A DNA stretch of 64,000 nt from Vicia villosa (taxonomy: Eukaryota; Streptophyta; Magnoliopsida; Fabales; Fabaceae), in the NCBI RefSeq assembly GCF_029867415.1, contig NW_026706154.1:1-64000 (forward strand), written 5' to 3'. Each line of letters begins with the position of its first letter. Positions within the stretch are counted from its first letter, which is position 1. This document shows positions 44,525 through 55,974 of this stretch, piece by piece. Made by a program: the position numbers and the translations under genes. The notes below the pieces were generated by a model. That model was not told the DNA's origin. It ran no database searches and was given only the letters and a program-made list of their open reading frames with translations.

Positions 44525-45671
44525 TCGAAGGATAGAAAAACACTTAGAAAGGGGGGGTTTAAATAAGAGTAGCTTTAAAACTTGTATGATAAAAACAATT
44601 TTCACAATGATTTTTATCCTGGTTCATTGTTAACTAAACTACTCCAGTCCACCCCCTTGGAGTGATTTACCTCACCTGAGGATTTAATCCACTAATCACA
44701 CGAGATTACAATGGTTTTCCACTTAGACAACTTCTAAGTCTTCTAGAGTATACTGATCACAACCTGATCACTCTAGGAACAATCTGCTTAGATATCCTCT
44801 AAGACTTTCTAGAGTATACTGACCAACAACCTGATAACTCTAGTTCTTACAACTTAATGTAAGCAAATTCTAAGAGTTACAATGCTTCTAATAAAGCTAT
44901 TATCACAACTGTGATTTTCTCTTAAGTTTAAGCTTAATCTCACTAGTATATTACAACAACAATGTAGTGAGTTTGATGAAGTTTGAGAGCTTTTGATTTG
45001 AACAGCGTTTCAGCGTTTTTGCATAAAGTCTTGTGTTCAGGATTCGTAATTCATAACCTTGCTTCTCATCAGAACTTCAATATATAGGCGTTTGAGAAGA
45101 TGACCGTTGGGAGCATTTAATGCTTTGCGTAATCCGTACAACATTGCATTTAATGTTTCACTCTTTTGTCAACTACCTCGAGCCTTGCTTTCGCTGTGTC
45201 TACTGACGTTGCCTTTAATATCTTTCAATGTTCCTTTTGTTAGTCAGCGTAGCCTGCCAGCTAGTACTTGCTTCTGATCTGATGTTTGTGTAAACAACGT
45301 TTGAATATCATCAGAGTCAAACAGGTTGGTGCAAAGCATCTTCTTGTCTTCTGACCTTGAAGTGCTTCTTAGCGTGATACCATGAGAACTTCAGTGCTTC
45401 TGCTTCTGATCTCAAGTTCTTCTGATGCTTCCAAAGACCATGTTCTGATTCTGCTTGACCATCTTCTGATGTCTTGCTAGACCATGTTCTGATGTTGCAT
45501 GTTGAACCTTCTGAGTCAGTGCTTCTTGCGCTGATTTTGTGCATACTCTTTATATAATTCCTGAAATGGAAATTGCGTAGTATTAGAGTACCACATTATC
45601 TCATACAAAATTCATATACATTGTTATAATCAAAACTAAGAATATTGATCAGAACAAATCTTTTTCTAACA
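44525..45671 (-). mobile_element. 5' LTR of the copia element (about 1.15 kb)
   Basis: On the minus strand it runs from TGTTAGAAAA at 45671 to about 44525, followed by the PBS. A C-rich string (aaaccccccctttc on the minus strand) near the end resembles SIRE LTR ends. A TATA box is at 45548-45556. The terminal CA appears as CGA. Confidence 0.82.
45548..45556 (-). promoter_or_regulatory. TATA box of the copia LTR
   Basis: tatataaag on the minus strand. Confidence 0.6.
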
Positions 45672-46457
45672 GTTTTTACCTGAGTATTATGATCAAATTC
45701 TTTATAAGATGTACATCGAGTGTGTTCAGGACAAGAGAACTGTGGCTGAATACACATCAAAGTTCCTATGTTTTTCTGAGCGTATTGAACTCGGAGAAAC
45801 AGAGAGCCATAAAGTGGATCGATACATCATTGGCCTAAAGGGATCCTTGCACGAGAAGATGGGTTTACAGACTATATGGACCGTAGATGAGGTATTCAGT
45901 TTAGCATTGAAGGAAGAATTTATTGAAAAATACTTTCAAAGTTTCTCGTATTTTAGAAGATACTCACCCTAGAATAACTCTGAATCAGTAGGTGACAGGG
46001 AAAAAGTGCAACACCCTGGGATTCCAACCTTGGGAGTAAGGGGGCTAGCAGATCTAGCGGTGTGCAGTAGGGTAAAACACCAATCCAGAAGCAAAATAAC
46101 CCATTAATAAACCCATTGGAGACACGTGTTATCGTTCTAATGGATGAGGCCATTGATCAAATATTTTTTCAACAAGGAGAATCGTTGTTGTGGAAGAAAT
46201 GGAGGGAGATAAGGAAAGAGAAGATCTTGTAGTTGAGAACATGTATATGACAATGTTGAGTTTGCAGTGGAAAAATCTGATGAGAGGGTAAATTTTGTGT
46301 TACAGAGATTGTTACTAGCATCCAAAGATGAAGGGCATCGCAAGAATTTGTTCAAAACACATTGTTTTATGAAGAACAAAGTATGTAATCTGAATGTGGA
46401 TAATGGAAACCCGGAGAATTGGGTGTCGCAAAAATTGGTAGATTATTTAAAATTATC
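45672..46457 (+). pseudogene. gag and start of protease of gypsy element E, probably a chromovirus
   Basis: Coding similarity begins at the border with the copia LTR. The frame from about 45691 to 45972 is a retrotransposon gag segment (motifs TVAEYTSKF, HKVDRYIIGLKGSLHEKM). It then decays with stops. From about 46350 a protease-like segment (VCNLNVDNGNPENWVSQKLV) continues to 46457, where element D has inserted. The active-site motif reads DNG. The sequence resumes at 59700. I assign it to chromoviruses by the style of gag and protease; no chromodomain is visible. Confidence 0.75.
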
Positions 46458-46462
46458 CACAC
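46458..46462. repeat. Target-site duplication of element D, left copy
   Basis: cacac, repeated at 59695-59699. Confidence 0.9.
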
Positions 46463-49400
46463 TGTAATACGGTGAATTGACTTTATTTGAAATGTTGCGG
46501 ATAGCAAGAGTCGCCACCGACTTTTATTTTATCCAATTTTAGGAAAGGCTAAAAGAACAGGAAAAGACCTTTTGAAAAGATTTTGAGTTCGGGGGGTAAA
46601 TTATACAAAGGGAAGGTGTAAGGCACCCTTTGCATCCATGGTTATCCATGGGCTCTTAATTGCTTAGCTCGCTTTTGTATTGTTTGAAATGTTTGAAAAG
46701 GAGGTGAAAAGAAATTTGAATAAGAACTTTAGCTTGTAAATAAGCGTAGTCTTTTTGAAAATTTTCTTTGAAAAGAAGTGGGAAAAGATTTTGAATTTGA
46801 ATTTGAATTCGAATAGAGCAAGCAATCAGGAGCACCTACCCTAAGTTTGAAAAAAACGTTCTTTTAGCTATTCGGGCGAAAGGATCTATCCATACCATGA
46901 GAGGGCAGGAAGTCTTTCAATTGGATGTTAAGGGTCACCGAGTTATCGTTCGCCATAAGACTGTCCCTTGCCATAAAGAGGGCAGGTAGTCTAAGGGAAG
47001 GATATAATAGTCATTCTGTTTTAGGCATCACGCGAGGATACCTTAGCAATTGGGACAATTATTCTTTATAAGACAACCTCGAGGGAGTTTCAATAACTTT
47101 GAAGGCAACAGGCATCATTGCTTTAGGTATCCCCGGAATCGAGGGACTTGACTATTTTTAGGCAACAAAATTAAGGCAACAAGGCAACATTAATAGGCAA
47201 TAGGCAACAAGAGGGATTACCCTAAAGGTGTGTGTGTGGCACAATCACGTGGTTAACTTTAATGACATTTATCTTATAAGTTAGTGATCTACGTTCAGTT
47301 CATGGTTTATCACTCCCTATTTTACTAACCACGCAGTTAAAATAAAATAAAGGCAGAAATAAAATTTCCTACGCTATTACAATAAACACCTGCGGGGATG
47401 GGGGAAATTAAAAGACGGAAAAAATAGAAAGATAAACAATTAATTTAATTATCTTTATCTTAGCCTTGATCTTCCTCGAACCTTCGATTGACTCTGAACA
47501 TCTGAGAATTAAACAAATAATAGGGGTGAGCGCATTACAAACTCATTGGTAATTGGAACAAACCCTATTTTAATCAAAAGGCAAAAAATAAAAATAAAAA
47601 ATAAAAAAATTAAAATGATATTAAGAAGGAAATAGAAAACTTAGCTTTTGATTTGACGGCGCGCAGTCGGAGGATCTTGAGGTAACCCTGAAAATTAGGC
47701 ATGAAGAAGAGAAATGTTAGTGCATTAAAGATCGGCAATCCTAATTTACCGGCAAGACTAGACAATAAAAATGTTAATGGACGACACCTACCTAAGACAC
47801 CTATGGCTACTAGGGTTTTTAGATTAAAACCTAAAAATTAATTATTGGTTTTTAAACTAATTAATTTTAAAATCGGCTAATCCTAATTAAAATAATATTG
47901 TGAACCCTAAATTGATTTTAAATTAATCTAACTTAATTAACCTTAATTTTAAATTAATTAACTTAATTTTTTAATCAATCAAAACTAAATTAAGTGTTCA
48001 CTAAAATCAAACATTAAAAATTAATTAATTAAAAACATTAATCTAAAGTTATTTATATAAAAAAAAGGGTTAATTTAAAAAGGAAAGAAATAAAAAGGTT
48101 TGAACAAAACAAAAAAAGAAATAAAGAAAATATGTAAAAATAATTAAAAAAAAAATAAAAGGACTTAACGTTTTGATTTAGTGCGGCTGGCCCTGTGAGG
48201 ACCACGGTGGAATTGCATCTTCACGCGCGTTGGATCAATTGGGAGGATGATCCTATGACTGAGAAAAGGGGGTACATATTAACCACGCGTGAGGCAAAGT
48301 ATGGGATCCGTGGACAAACAAAAAACCTGCGCGCCCTCTTCGTTTTTGAATTTCGCCAATGGCATGCTGCCACGCAGCCATCTTCTTCGCGCCTCCGTCG
48401 TTTTAGACCTGCAACGCTTTACCTACAGACGCAACTGTTGCCAAAAGCTTTACCTACGGATTTTACCCGTAGCTATAGCACCTGCGAATCAAAATTAATG
48501 AAATATGCAACATAAATCCCAGGTGAAAGCCCAGAACAATTGGAAGTCGCCTCCCAAACGTGATTGTACCACTCGTTCATTCCAATTTTACCAGTATCAC
48601 AAATCCCTAATTTGGAACTTTAAAACCCTAATCATGGCGAAAACTTGTTCCTGCATGGAAGCTTCAATCGAACAATCCAGACATCATAGAAACCTCAATG
48701 CAAACACATATCTATAATCAAAACATGTTAAGAGTGCATGTATATATAGAATCAAAATTAATTTTTTTTTATGCAAACCGTGGGGTATATGTATGTGTTC
48801 TGAATGCTTTGAGGCTCGAGGATGACTAGAAAACGTTCAATGATGCTTTAAGAACGTGCTTGAATCCTCAAAACGTCTTGAATCAAACTGCAACTTCAAG
48901 AACAATTTTGATTTTTCTTGAACTTGAATGAATTCGGTTAGAGTCTTTAGGGCATCCAAAACCTTATTTTTTCGTCCTCTTGCCTTTGGAATTGTTACAT
49001 GTACATATAATGTAGAATTAGGGCAACAAATTTGGTTTGAATCTTCAGTGAATCAAGAATTGAATTTGATTGAAATTGGATTTTTATTCTTTCTAAAATT
49101 GACCAAATCTTGATCTCTTTCACCAATATATTCTTTGCACGAATTTGGCTCCCAATATTAGGTATTTTGATCATTGATTCTGATTTAAAACCAAAACAAA
49201 TCAAATCCTTTGAATATTTTCCAAATTATTTGATTTATATTACATTTTTAATGAATTAAATTCAATAAAAAATCAAATATTAATAAAAAATTCATGGCTT
49301 TGGATATGGACCTCCTTTATAACTTCAGTAACAAGTTTGGGCCATAAAAAGTTGGGCCTCTTTTCAAAGAAATTCATTTTGAACTCTTTTCCTTCACATT

Positions 49401-50191
49401 TTTCTTCTCAAAATTGTCCAACTTTGACAAGGCATATCCCCCTCAATTTTTAAGATATGGAGGAGTTATAGGACTTTTTGGAAACCTCAAGATGTCCTCT
49501 ACAAGTCACTTTTGAAGCTTTTTTTCATTTGAAGAATTTATCTTGATGATATTGGCTTTGACAAAAAACTGCTTTTGGTTGACTTTCAAAAAGGACCTAT
49601 AATGTTTTGATCCATATCTCTCAAATGAAGCATTTTTAGACTTGGCATGTGAGATACAAAGTTGTAGAGAATTCAATTTCCTTTAAATTGAGCTTTGGAT
49701 GGAAAATTTCTGATGTTCCATGTGAAAGTTATGGCTGGTCAAAGTTCAGTTGACTTTTAGTTCAAAAACCCTAATTTAGAAACTTTGAGTTTTGTTGATT
49801 TCTGAACTTTCCTTGATGAATCATGATCAAAACTTGATCAAATGAGGAATGTTACTTTAAAATGAGGATGTTGACCAAAAATCAGGAATTTTGACTGTGG
49901 TTTGACCATAGTTTGACTCTTAGGTCAACCACTCGATTATTGATCGTGTGGACGATTGAGTGAGCAATCTTTTGAATCAAGGCTTGAAACTTGGTATGAG
50001 GATACTTTGAATCATATGAGAGACCATGGAGTCCATTAGAAGTATCAGAACCTGACTTTTCCTCGAGAAAGGCAAACCCCTAGTTGAAGGGTTGTTGTTT
50101 AGGAGAGTGCATATTCAATCAAGTGTTGAGACTATGATATTCAAATGAGCTTGAATGTGAAAATGTGATGGGCAAATTTTGGGGTATGACA
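46463..50191 (-). mobile_element. 3' LTR of Ogre-like element D (3729 bp)
   Basis: On the minus strand it runs from TGTCATACCCC at 50191 to TTACA at 46463. It is highly similar to 55975-59694 but with clearly more differences than the B pair, so D is older than B. TATA box (tctatatatacatg, minus) near 48738-48750. Two-hairpin module at 46603-46651. Confidence 0.94.
46603..46651 (-). other. LTR-end two-hairpin module, element D
   Basis: Forward coordinates: ccatgg 46636-46641/ccatgg 46646-46651; atacaaaggg 46603-46612/ccctttgcat 46626-46635, where a G-U pair replaces an A-U pair relative to B. The 5' LTR copy (56115-56163) has one mismatch in the second stem. Confidence 0.8.
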
Positions 50192-50208
50192 GCTGCCCCT
50201 GTTTAATC
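50192..50208 (-). other. Polypurine tract of element D
   Basis: On the minus strand gattaaacaggggcagc precedes the TG of the 3' LTR, like the tracts of A and B. Confidence 0.75.
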
Positions 50209-50571
50209 TTCTTGAACCTGAATATGTAGATTGGCATGTGTGCCTGTCGGAATCTGAAGGTGGAAGAGGATTGAACACTAGAATACCAAGAAATTTGCCC
50301 TTGACGGTGCAGGGACTTTTACTGGAGACGGGCTTGAAGATGCCGTCCGAGTGTTGGAAAATATGTATGAGACGGGCTTAAAGATGCCATCTAATCTGGA
50401 TAAATAGTAAAGTCAGAATAAGTCGTATGTTAGACTATATCCGAGCTTTGAAGTATTGAGAAGAAGTTGTTGAATGTTAGTCGTGTCAGCACCGTTCGTA
50501 GTAGCTGAATTAGACTTTGGAAAGGATGATCGTGTCTACACCGCTCGTGATGATAGAACTAGATCTTTGAA

Positions 50572-51300
50572 AGTCTCTTGATTATCTCTAAACTATCTCT
50601 GGAGGATACCCGGAACTAAGTATCAGAATTAAATCTTTGTCTTGATTATCTCTGAACTATCTCTGGAGAATACCCGGAACTAAGTATCAAAATTAAATCT
50701 CGGTTTTGATTACCTCTGCACTGTCTTTGGAAGATATCCAAAATTAAGTGTCAGAACTAAATCTCTGTCTTGATTATCTCTGAACTATCTTTGGAAGATA
50801 TCCAAAATTAAGTGTCAGAACTAAATCTCTGTCTTGATTATCTCTGAACTATCTCTGGAGAATATCCGGAACTAAGTATCAGAATTAAATCTCTGTCTTG
50901 ATTATCTCTGAACTATCTCTGGAGAATATCAGGAACTAAGTATCAGAATTAAATCTCTGTCTTGATTATTTCTGAACTATCTCTGGAGAATATCCGGAAC
51001 TAAGTATCAAAATTAAATCTCTGTCTTGATTATCTCTGAACTATCTCTGGAAGATATCCAAAATTAAGTCTCAGAACTAAATCTCTGTCTTGAATGAGTG
51101 TCAGAATTAAATCTTTGTCTTGATTATTTCTGAACTATCTCTGGAGAATATCCGGAACTAAGTATCAAAATTAAATCTCTGTCTTGATTATCTCTGAACT
51201 ATCTCTGGAAGATATCCAAAATTAAGTCTCAGAACTAAATCTCTGTCTTGAATGAGTGTCAGAATTAAATCGTTGACTTGATTATCTCTGCACTATATCT
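50572..51300 (-). repeat. About 64-bp tandem repeat, about 11 copies, in the 3' UTR of D
   Basis: Units contain tcttgattatctctgaac, tctctggaga, tatccggaac and taagtatcagaa. The spacing of the motif is 63-66 bases. A truncated unit (cttgaatgagtgtcagaa) occurs twice, near 51091 and 51249, showing that a larger block was duplicated. The sequence is unlike the 3' UTR repeats of A and B. Confidence 0.92.
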
Positions 51301-53401
51301 AGAAGGTACTATTCATTTGATTTGTAGGAATAGACTGAAAAAGCAGTATTAATTTTATACAACGTCGTGATGCATGTATTGTAATGTTTGTTTTTGACAT
51401 GAATGAGAGTGTTAGGCATATGCAATGAGGAGTATGTATGTTATGTATGAATTTGATATGATATATGATGTATGAACATGGTTTATGCTATTTGGATTAT
51501 CTTGATTGAGAAAACAAATCTCCAGGTCATTGTGACTCTGATGCCTGATCCTGTTTCAAAGATACACAAATGGGGATTTATGATTTCTGCTTGGGGATGA
51601 AAACCATTTGTATGAATGATCCTTGATGCACCTTGACTTGGGAGAAGAGATGAATAGCTCTGTTTTGGACACAAGAAATGTATCAGAGAACCAGCAGTGT
51701 TAAAGATGTGAACTCCGTTGAGGAACTAGGTTTCTGTTGGACGAGGACATTTGAAGATATCTTTTTGAGGATTACTCTGTGGGGACATGATCTTGTGAAA
51801 CTGGCTTTGTGGGAAGACGTGGATGTCTTGAATGTTGCCCCCAGTATTATGGTAACTATCATTCCCGGATTTGTGTTGATTGGAAAACACCTATGGGTAT
51901 TGATCAAGATGTCAAACTGGACTTGCATAGATTTGCCCCGGCTAGTAAGGACTTTGGAAAGATTCGCCTCGCGAGGACTTTATGAGATGTGCACTATGGG
52001 CGTCATGCCCCTAATAATCATAGGCCCAGGACAATGCCCCATGTTGGTTGGGAAGTAGCTTCAGATCTACTTGGATGCATGCCCCTGATTGTTTTGGCAT
52101 CCTTGAGAGATTCTTGGAATCTTGACTTGATTGCCCCAGATTGATTGGGCAAAACGTGCCATGCCCCTTGTATACATAGGAGACATTGCTTCTGAAGTGA
52201 TTTTGTCTGCCCGGATAACTTTCAGTCATTAGTTGTACCATGTGCAAATTCTTTCTGATGCTAACATTCGAAATTATGTAGCAAAATATGTTTAATAATG
52301 AATTCATGAGATGCAGTGCATATGTCTGTCTTGAGTTTTTTGAAAAACATTAAAATTGAAGATTTAAAAGTGTGATGTTTATTAAAATGTGATGTTTGTA
52401 AAACGAAATATCAACTCAGCATTTTTGGTAAACCCTAAGGAGTCAGGATACCTTTTGGTGACAATATGCTTTCGAACTAACCATGCTTCAGTTAGGACTT
52501 CCAAGGGTTGTAACGTTGCTTGGTTCATGGTTTAAGAAAAAAAGGATAAAGGCTCAAAATTTTATTTATACCCATCCCAATCTTTGTGATGTCCTTCAAT
52601 CCTATGCTCAGTTAACTTTGCGTTTCAGCTTTAGCAAAGCTTGAAGTATTGACATTGATATTTGATGGTGGTTGAAGCACCAGAAGTTTATTCGGACAGT
52701 CAGTCATCCTTCTTTGCCGTTCTTTTTGCTTTGGTCGAGGATTCGTAGTGACCTCTTTTTTGACTTTGATATTTGTTATCCCTACTTTTGCCTGAACTGC
52801 TTATTTTGTAATTACAGTCAGCGGGATGTTCCGACTTTTCGATAAGTCTCCTTCATAGGTTTTGACTTAACAACTTTTTCTTTTTGGTGGATATTGACTG
52901 CATGACTTCTTGGTTGCGGAAATCCATCATTATTTGGTGTAAACAATAGCTAGCATAATTGGGTTAACTGAGTAAATACCCTGCCCCAGGTTATGATTAA
53001 GGGTTTTAAATTGCACAAGAAAGAAACTTTGACTCCTTAGGCTCAAAGGGGTTTACGAGGGATTAACATCCTTATATCTCCACTATTTATGAATTGAAAC
53101 AATGCCTGTACATTGTCAGCATAGTGTATTCAAAAGCATATTGTATGAAGTCCCGGTATCGTTTTCGTCATCCTCCCTCAAAAGGCTTACAGCTTAGCAG
53201 GAGTTGAATAAACACAAAACATATGCAAAGTAAATACAATTTAAAACGAGTGATAGAGAAATAATTTATTCAAGACAAACATATGCAATGCACTGATGAT
53301 GATTATTAAAACAGATAATGTCTATCATAAGTCGAATGTTTAAACAAACAGGAAAGAAATTGAAAATGAAAGTAAATCTAATGATCTAAAAGTCCACCTT
53401 T
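51301..53401 (-). other. Non-coding interior of element D
   Basis: No pol domain is recognisable on either strand between gag and the repeats. Short direct and inverted repeats (tgcccc and ccagatt-type strings, 51840-52200) look like the hairpin-rich 3' UTRs of the other Ogre elements. Confidence 0.6.
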
Positions 53402-54796
53402 CTAGCCATCCACAGCATTAGCAATCTTGTTGTGATTAGGCATGGGAGCAGTGATCACATTAGGAGTTGCAGGAGGGTCGAACTCGATTTCGCCTGCGTC
53501 GATCATATCTTGGATCTTATTCTTCAACGGCCAACAATTCTCTGTGTCATGTCCAGGACTATTAGAATGATATGCGTACCTCGCATTGGGTTTGTAGCTA
53601 GGAGCAGAGGTATTAGGATTCTTAGGAGGATCCCTCAGGGTAACCAAATTTGCTTTTAGCAGATGTTGTAAGGCTTGGGCTAACGACATATTGATCTTTG
53701 TGAATTGACGCCTGGGCGTGTCTTATTTGTTTTGCCGACCTTGTTGAGGCGCTAGTGTGGAGCTCAGAACTACCCCAATAGATTGGTCATGGTTTCTCCT
53801 TTTTTGCCCATACACAGCATTAGAATGTGACTTCCCATTGAAATGCTTCTTTGTAGCACCTGAGGATGTAGCCACTTGAATCTTACCACTTCGAATGCCA
53901 CTCTCGACACGTTCCCAAATCAGTATGAGTTCAGTGAATCCAGATGATGAACTTCCCAGCAAATGACTATAGAAAGGCCCGATCAGCGTACTCATGAACA
54001 TATCTACCAACTCTCGGCCAGCTAAGGGAGGTTGAACTCTTCCAGCTAGATCCCTCCATTTCTGAGCGTACTCTTTAAACCTTTCCTTTGGACCCATAGA
54101 CATGCTTTGTAGTTGCACGCGTGTCGGCGCGAGGTCAGCATTGTATTGGTATTGCTTATAGAAAGCAGTTGTCAAATCTTCCCATGTGTGAATGTTGGTA
54201 CCCTCTAGTTGATAGTACCACTCGAGTTGGGTTCCAGATAAGCTCTCTTGGAAAAAGTGGATCCATAGCCTCTTGTCAGCAGTATGAGGCTGAATTTTCC
54301 TTACATAAGACTTTAAGTGCAGTTTTGGACAAGAAACCCCATCGTATTTAGCAAAGGTGGGAGTCTTGAACTTCGGAGGGATGACAACTCCAGAGATGAG
54401 TCCTGGTTCCTCAAAATCTAGACCAGGTACCTTCTGAATTTCCATAGCTTTCATGCGTTCTTCCAGCAACTTGTATTTATCATTAGGATGTTCATCCTCA
54501 TGGTAATAGTCCTCTTATTCTTTGGAGGGCTTGGCAGAATCATGATTACTTTTTGCATCAGTTTTGACACTAGCATCATCATCTTGTTCATCGTCGTCAC
54601 TGTCTTCAGAGACTTCGGCTTCCCTGAGTTGCAAGATCGGTCTTCTAAGCCTTTTCCCCAGAGTCTTCTTGCCTTTCTTCTTCTTCTTGGTAAGAAGGGA
54701 TTTCAGCTCATCTTGCCCCTTGGAAAAGTTCATGATCAGAGCTTGGAACTCAGCATTCTGAGCTTGGAGATTCTTGACAGATTGTTCGAGATCCAT
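53402..54796 (-). pseudogene. gag of element D with two in-frame stops
   Basis: The start is ATG 54796 (minus), opening MDLEQSVKNLQAQNAEF, a coiled-coil opening seen in Ogre-type gag. A Lys-rich tract and an acidic linker follow. TAA at about 54515-54517 and TAA at about 53723-53725 interrupt a single continuous frame. The central part is the gag capsid domain (motifs KLHLKSYVRKIQ, LSGTQLEWYYQL, WEDLTTAFYKQYQYN, ERFKEYAQKWRDLA). The last part has a zinc-finger-like YHSNSPGHDTENCWPLK stretch. It ends at 53402. There is no pol behind it, so D is non-autonomous. Confidence 0.88.
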
Positions 54797-55952
54797 GATG
54801 CTGAAATAAACAGCGAGGAAGGATGAGAAACCCGTCATAGAAAACCTGTTATGCGATGTTATGAATGCAAATGCAATGTTTTCAAGGATCTTTAGGAATT
54901 TAGTTAGCAATGTTAGAAAATGATTGAGTCGCGTCTTTGTTTGAAGAACTCTGATTCTTGGGTGTTCTTCTATGGGAATCGAGCTCACCATATCGAGTGG
55001 GTCATAGCCCCTGATTCGTTCTACCTCTGAATTTGAACGCATATGGCTAGAGGAAAATAAATCCTTTTTGCCCCTTGCTAGGTACCGAGTCTTTGAATTG
55101 GAAGGTGTGTGGCTAGAGGAAAATAAATCCTCTTGCCCCTATATAAGAGTTCAGTCCTTGATAAGAGCACCTGAAATTGTGCGCCCTAAATTCCTAAGAT
55201 CCTTGAAAGGGTTAGTTAAATCATGTTATGCTTATGATGTCATGATGTCATGATTTTATGCAATGCATCAGGCAAAGCGTAAGATAGTAAGGACGAGTGA
55301 GTCCCAGAAGAAAAACCTGCAAGAAAACCAAAGGGTTAGTAGCAAGCTCAGACAAGTCACACAAGTGTCCTTAGGTTTAAAGGCTTGCATGAAGTTTGTA
55401 GGTAAGTACCCTCCCCACTGAAGTTAAGTTGGTTCAACCTGTCCTATATAAAGATCGGGTTCTAGGGAGCTCATATCATTGATCTTTCTCGAAGGCGCTT
55501 ATCTCAGTTCGGCAATCGAATCGCCAACCGAGAAGGTCCTGAAAGTCCAGTCCATATGAGTGTAGCTTCGAGTATCAACCAACTTCAGTCGGAACCAAAG
55601 CCAGCTATCTCTCTACTTTCTAATAGGCCAAAGTCAAGTTCAATTAGGGTTCTGGGGGCAAATTAGTGCTTAATGACACCACGCGGCAGCCAAGCATTTC
55701 CTCAGGTCGGATCCCAAGGAACACCTGGACAAACCAATGTGTCACACTAACGATGGCCATCAGATCAACCACATCAGTATACACTGTGCAGTCTCCTTGA
55801 TCTCATGCCATTTACCTAAGGTACTCAGATCCGGGTTAGGATCTTTCACACAGCAAAATAACCAAAACAGCCCTGCAAAAATAAAGCAAACAATAGAAAA
55901 CATTTTAAGTGAATCCTAAACTTTTAAGGTAACCCCTCTTTTTAATCGAAAA
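54797..55952 (-). other. 5' leader of element D
   Basis: This is about 1.15 kb between the PBS and gag. It contains a frame contiguous with gag (to 55042) without clear similarity and probably untranslated, and a repeated phrase ggctagaggaaaataaatcc at about 55045 and 55110. Confidence 0.6.
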
Positions 55953-55970
55953 TCCCCAGCAGAGTCGCCA
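55953..55970 (-). other. Primer-binding site of element D
   Basis: On the minus strand tggcgactctgctgggga follows the LTR after a gaac spacer (55971-55974). Its forward complement ends in gcca, matching a tRNA CCA end. Ogre elements are known to use an Arg-tRNA type site of this form. Confidence 0.88.
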
Positions 55971-55974
55971 GTTC

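Noticed and set aside
54488..54826. Plus-strand ORF opposite the D gag
   Set aside because: Shadow of the minus-strand gag coiled-coil and acidic region.
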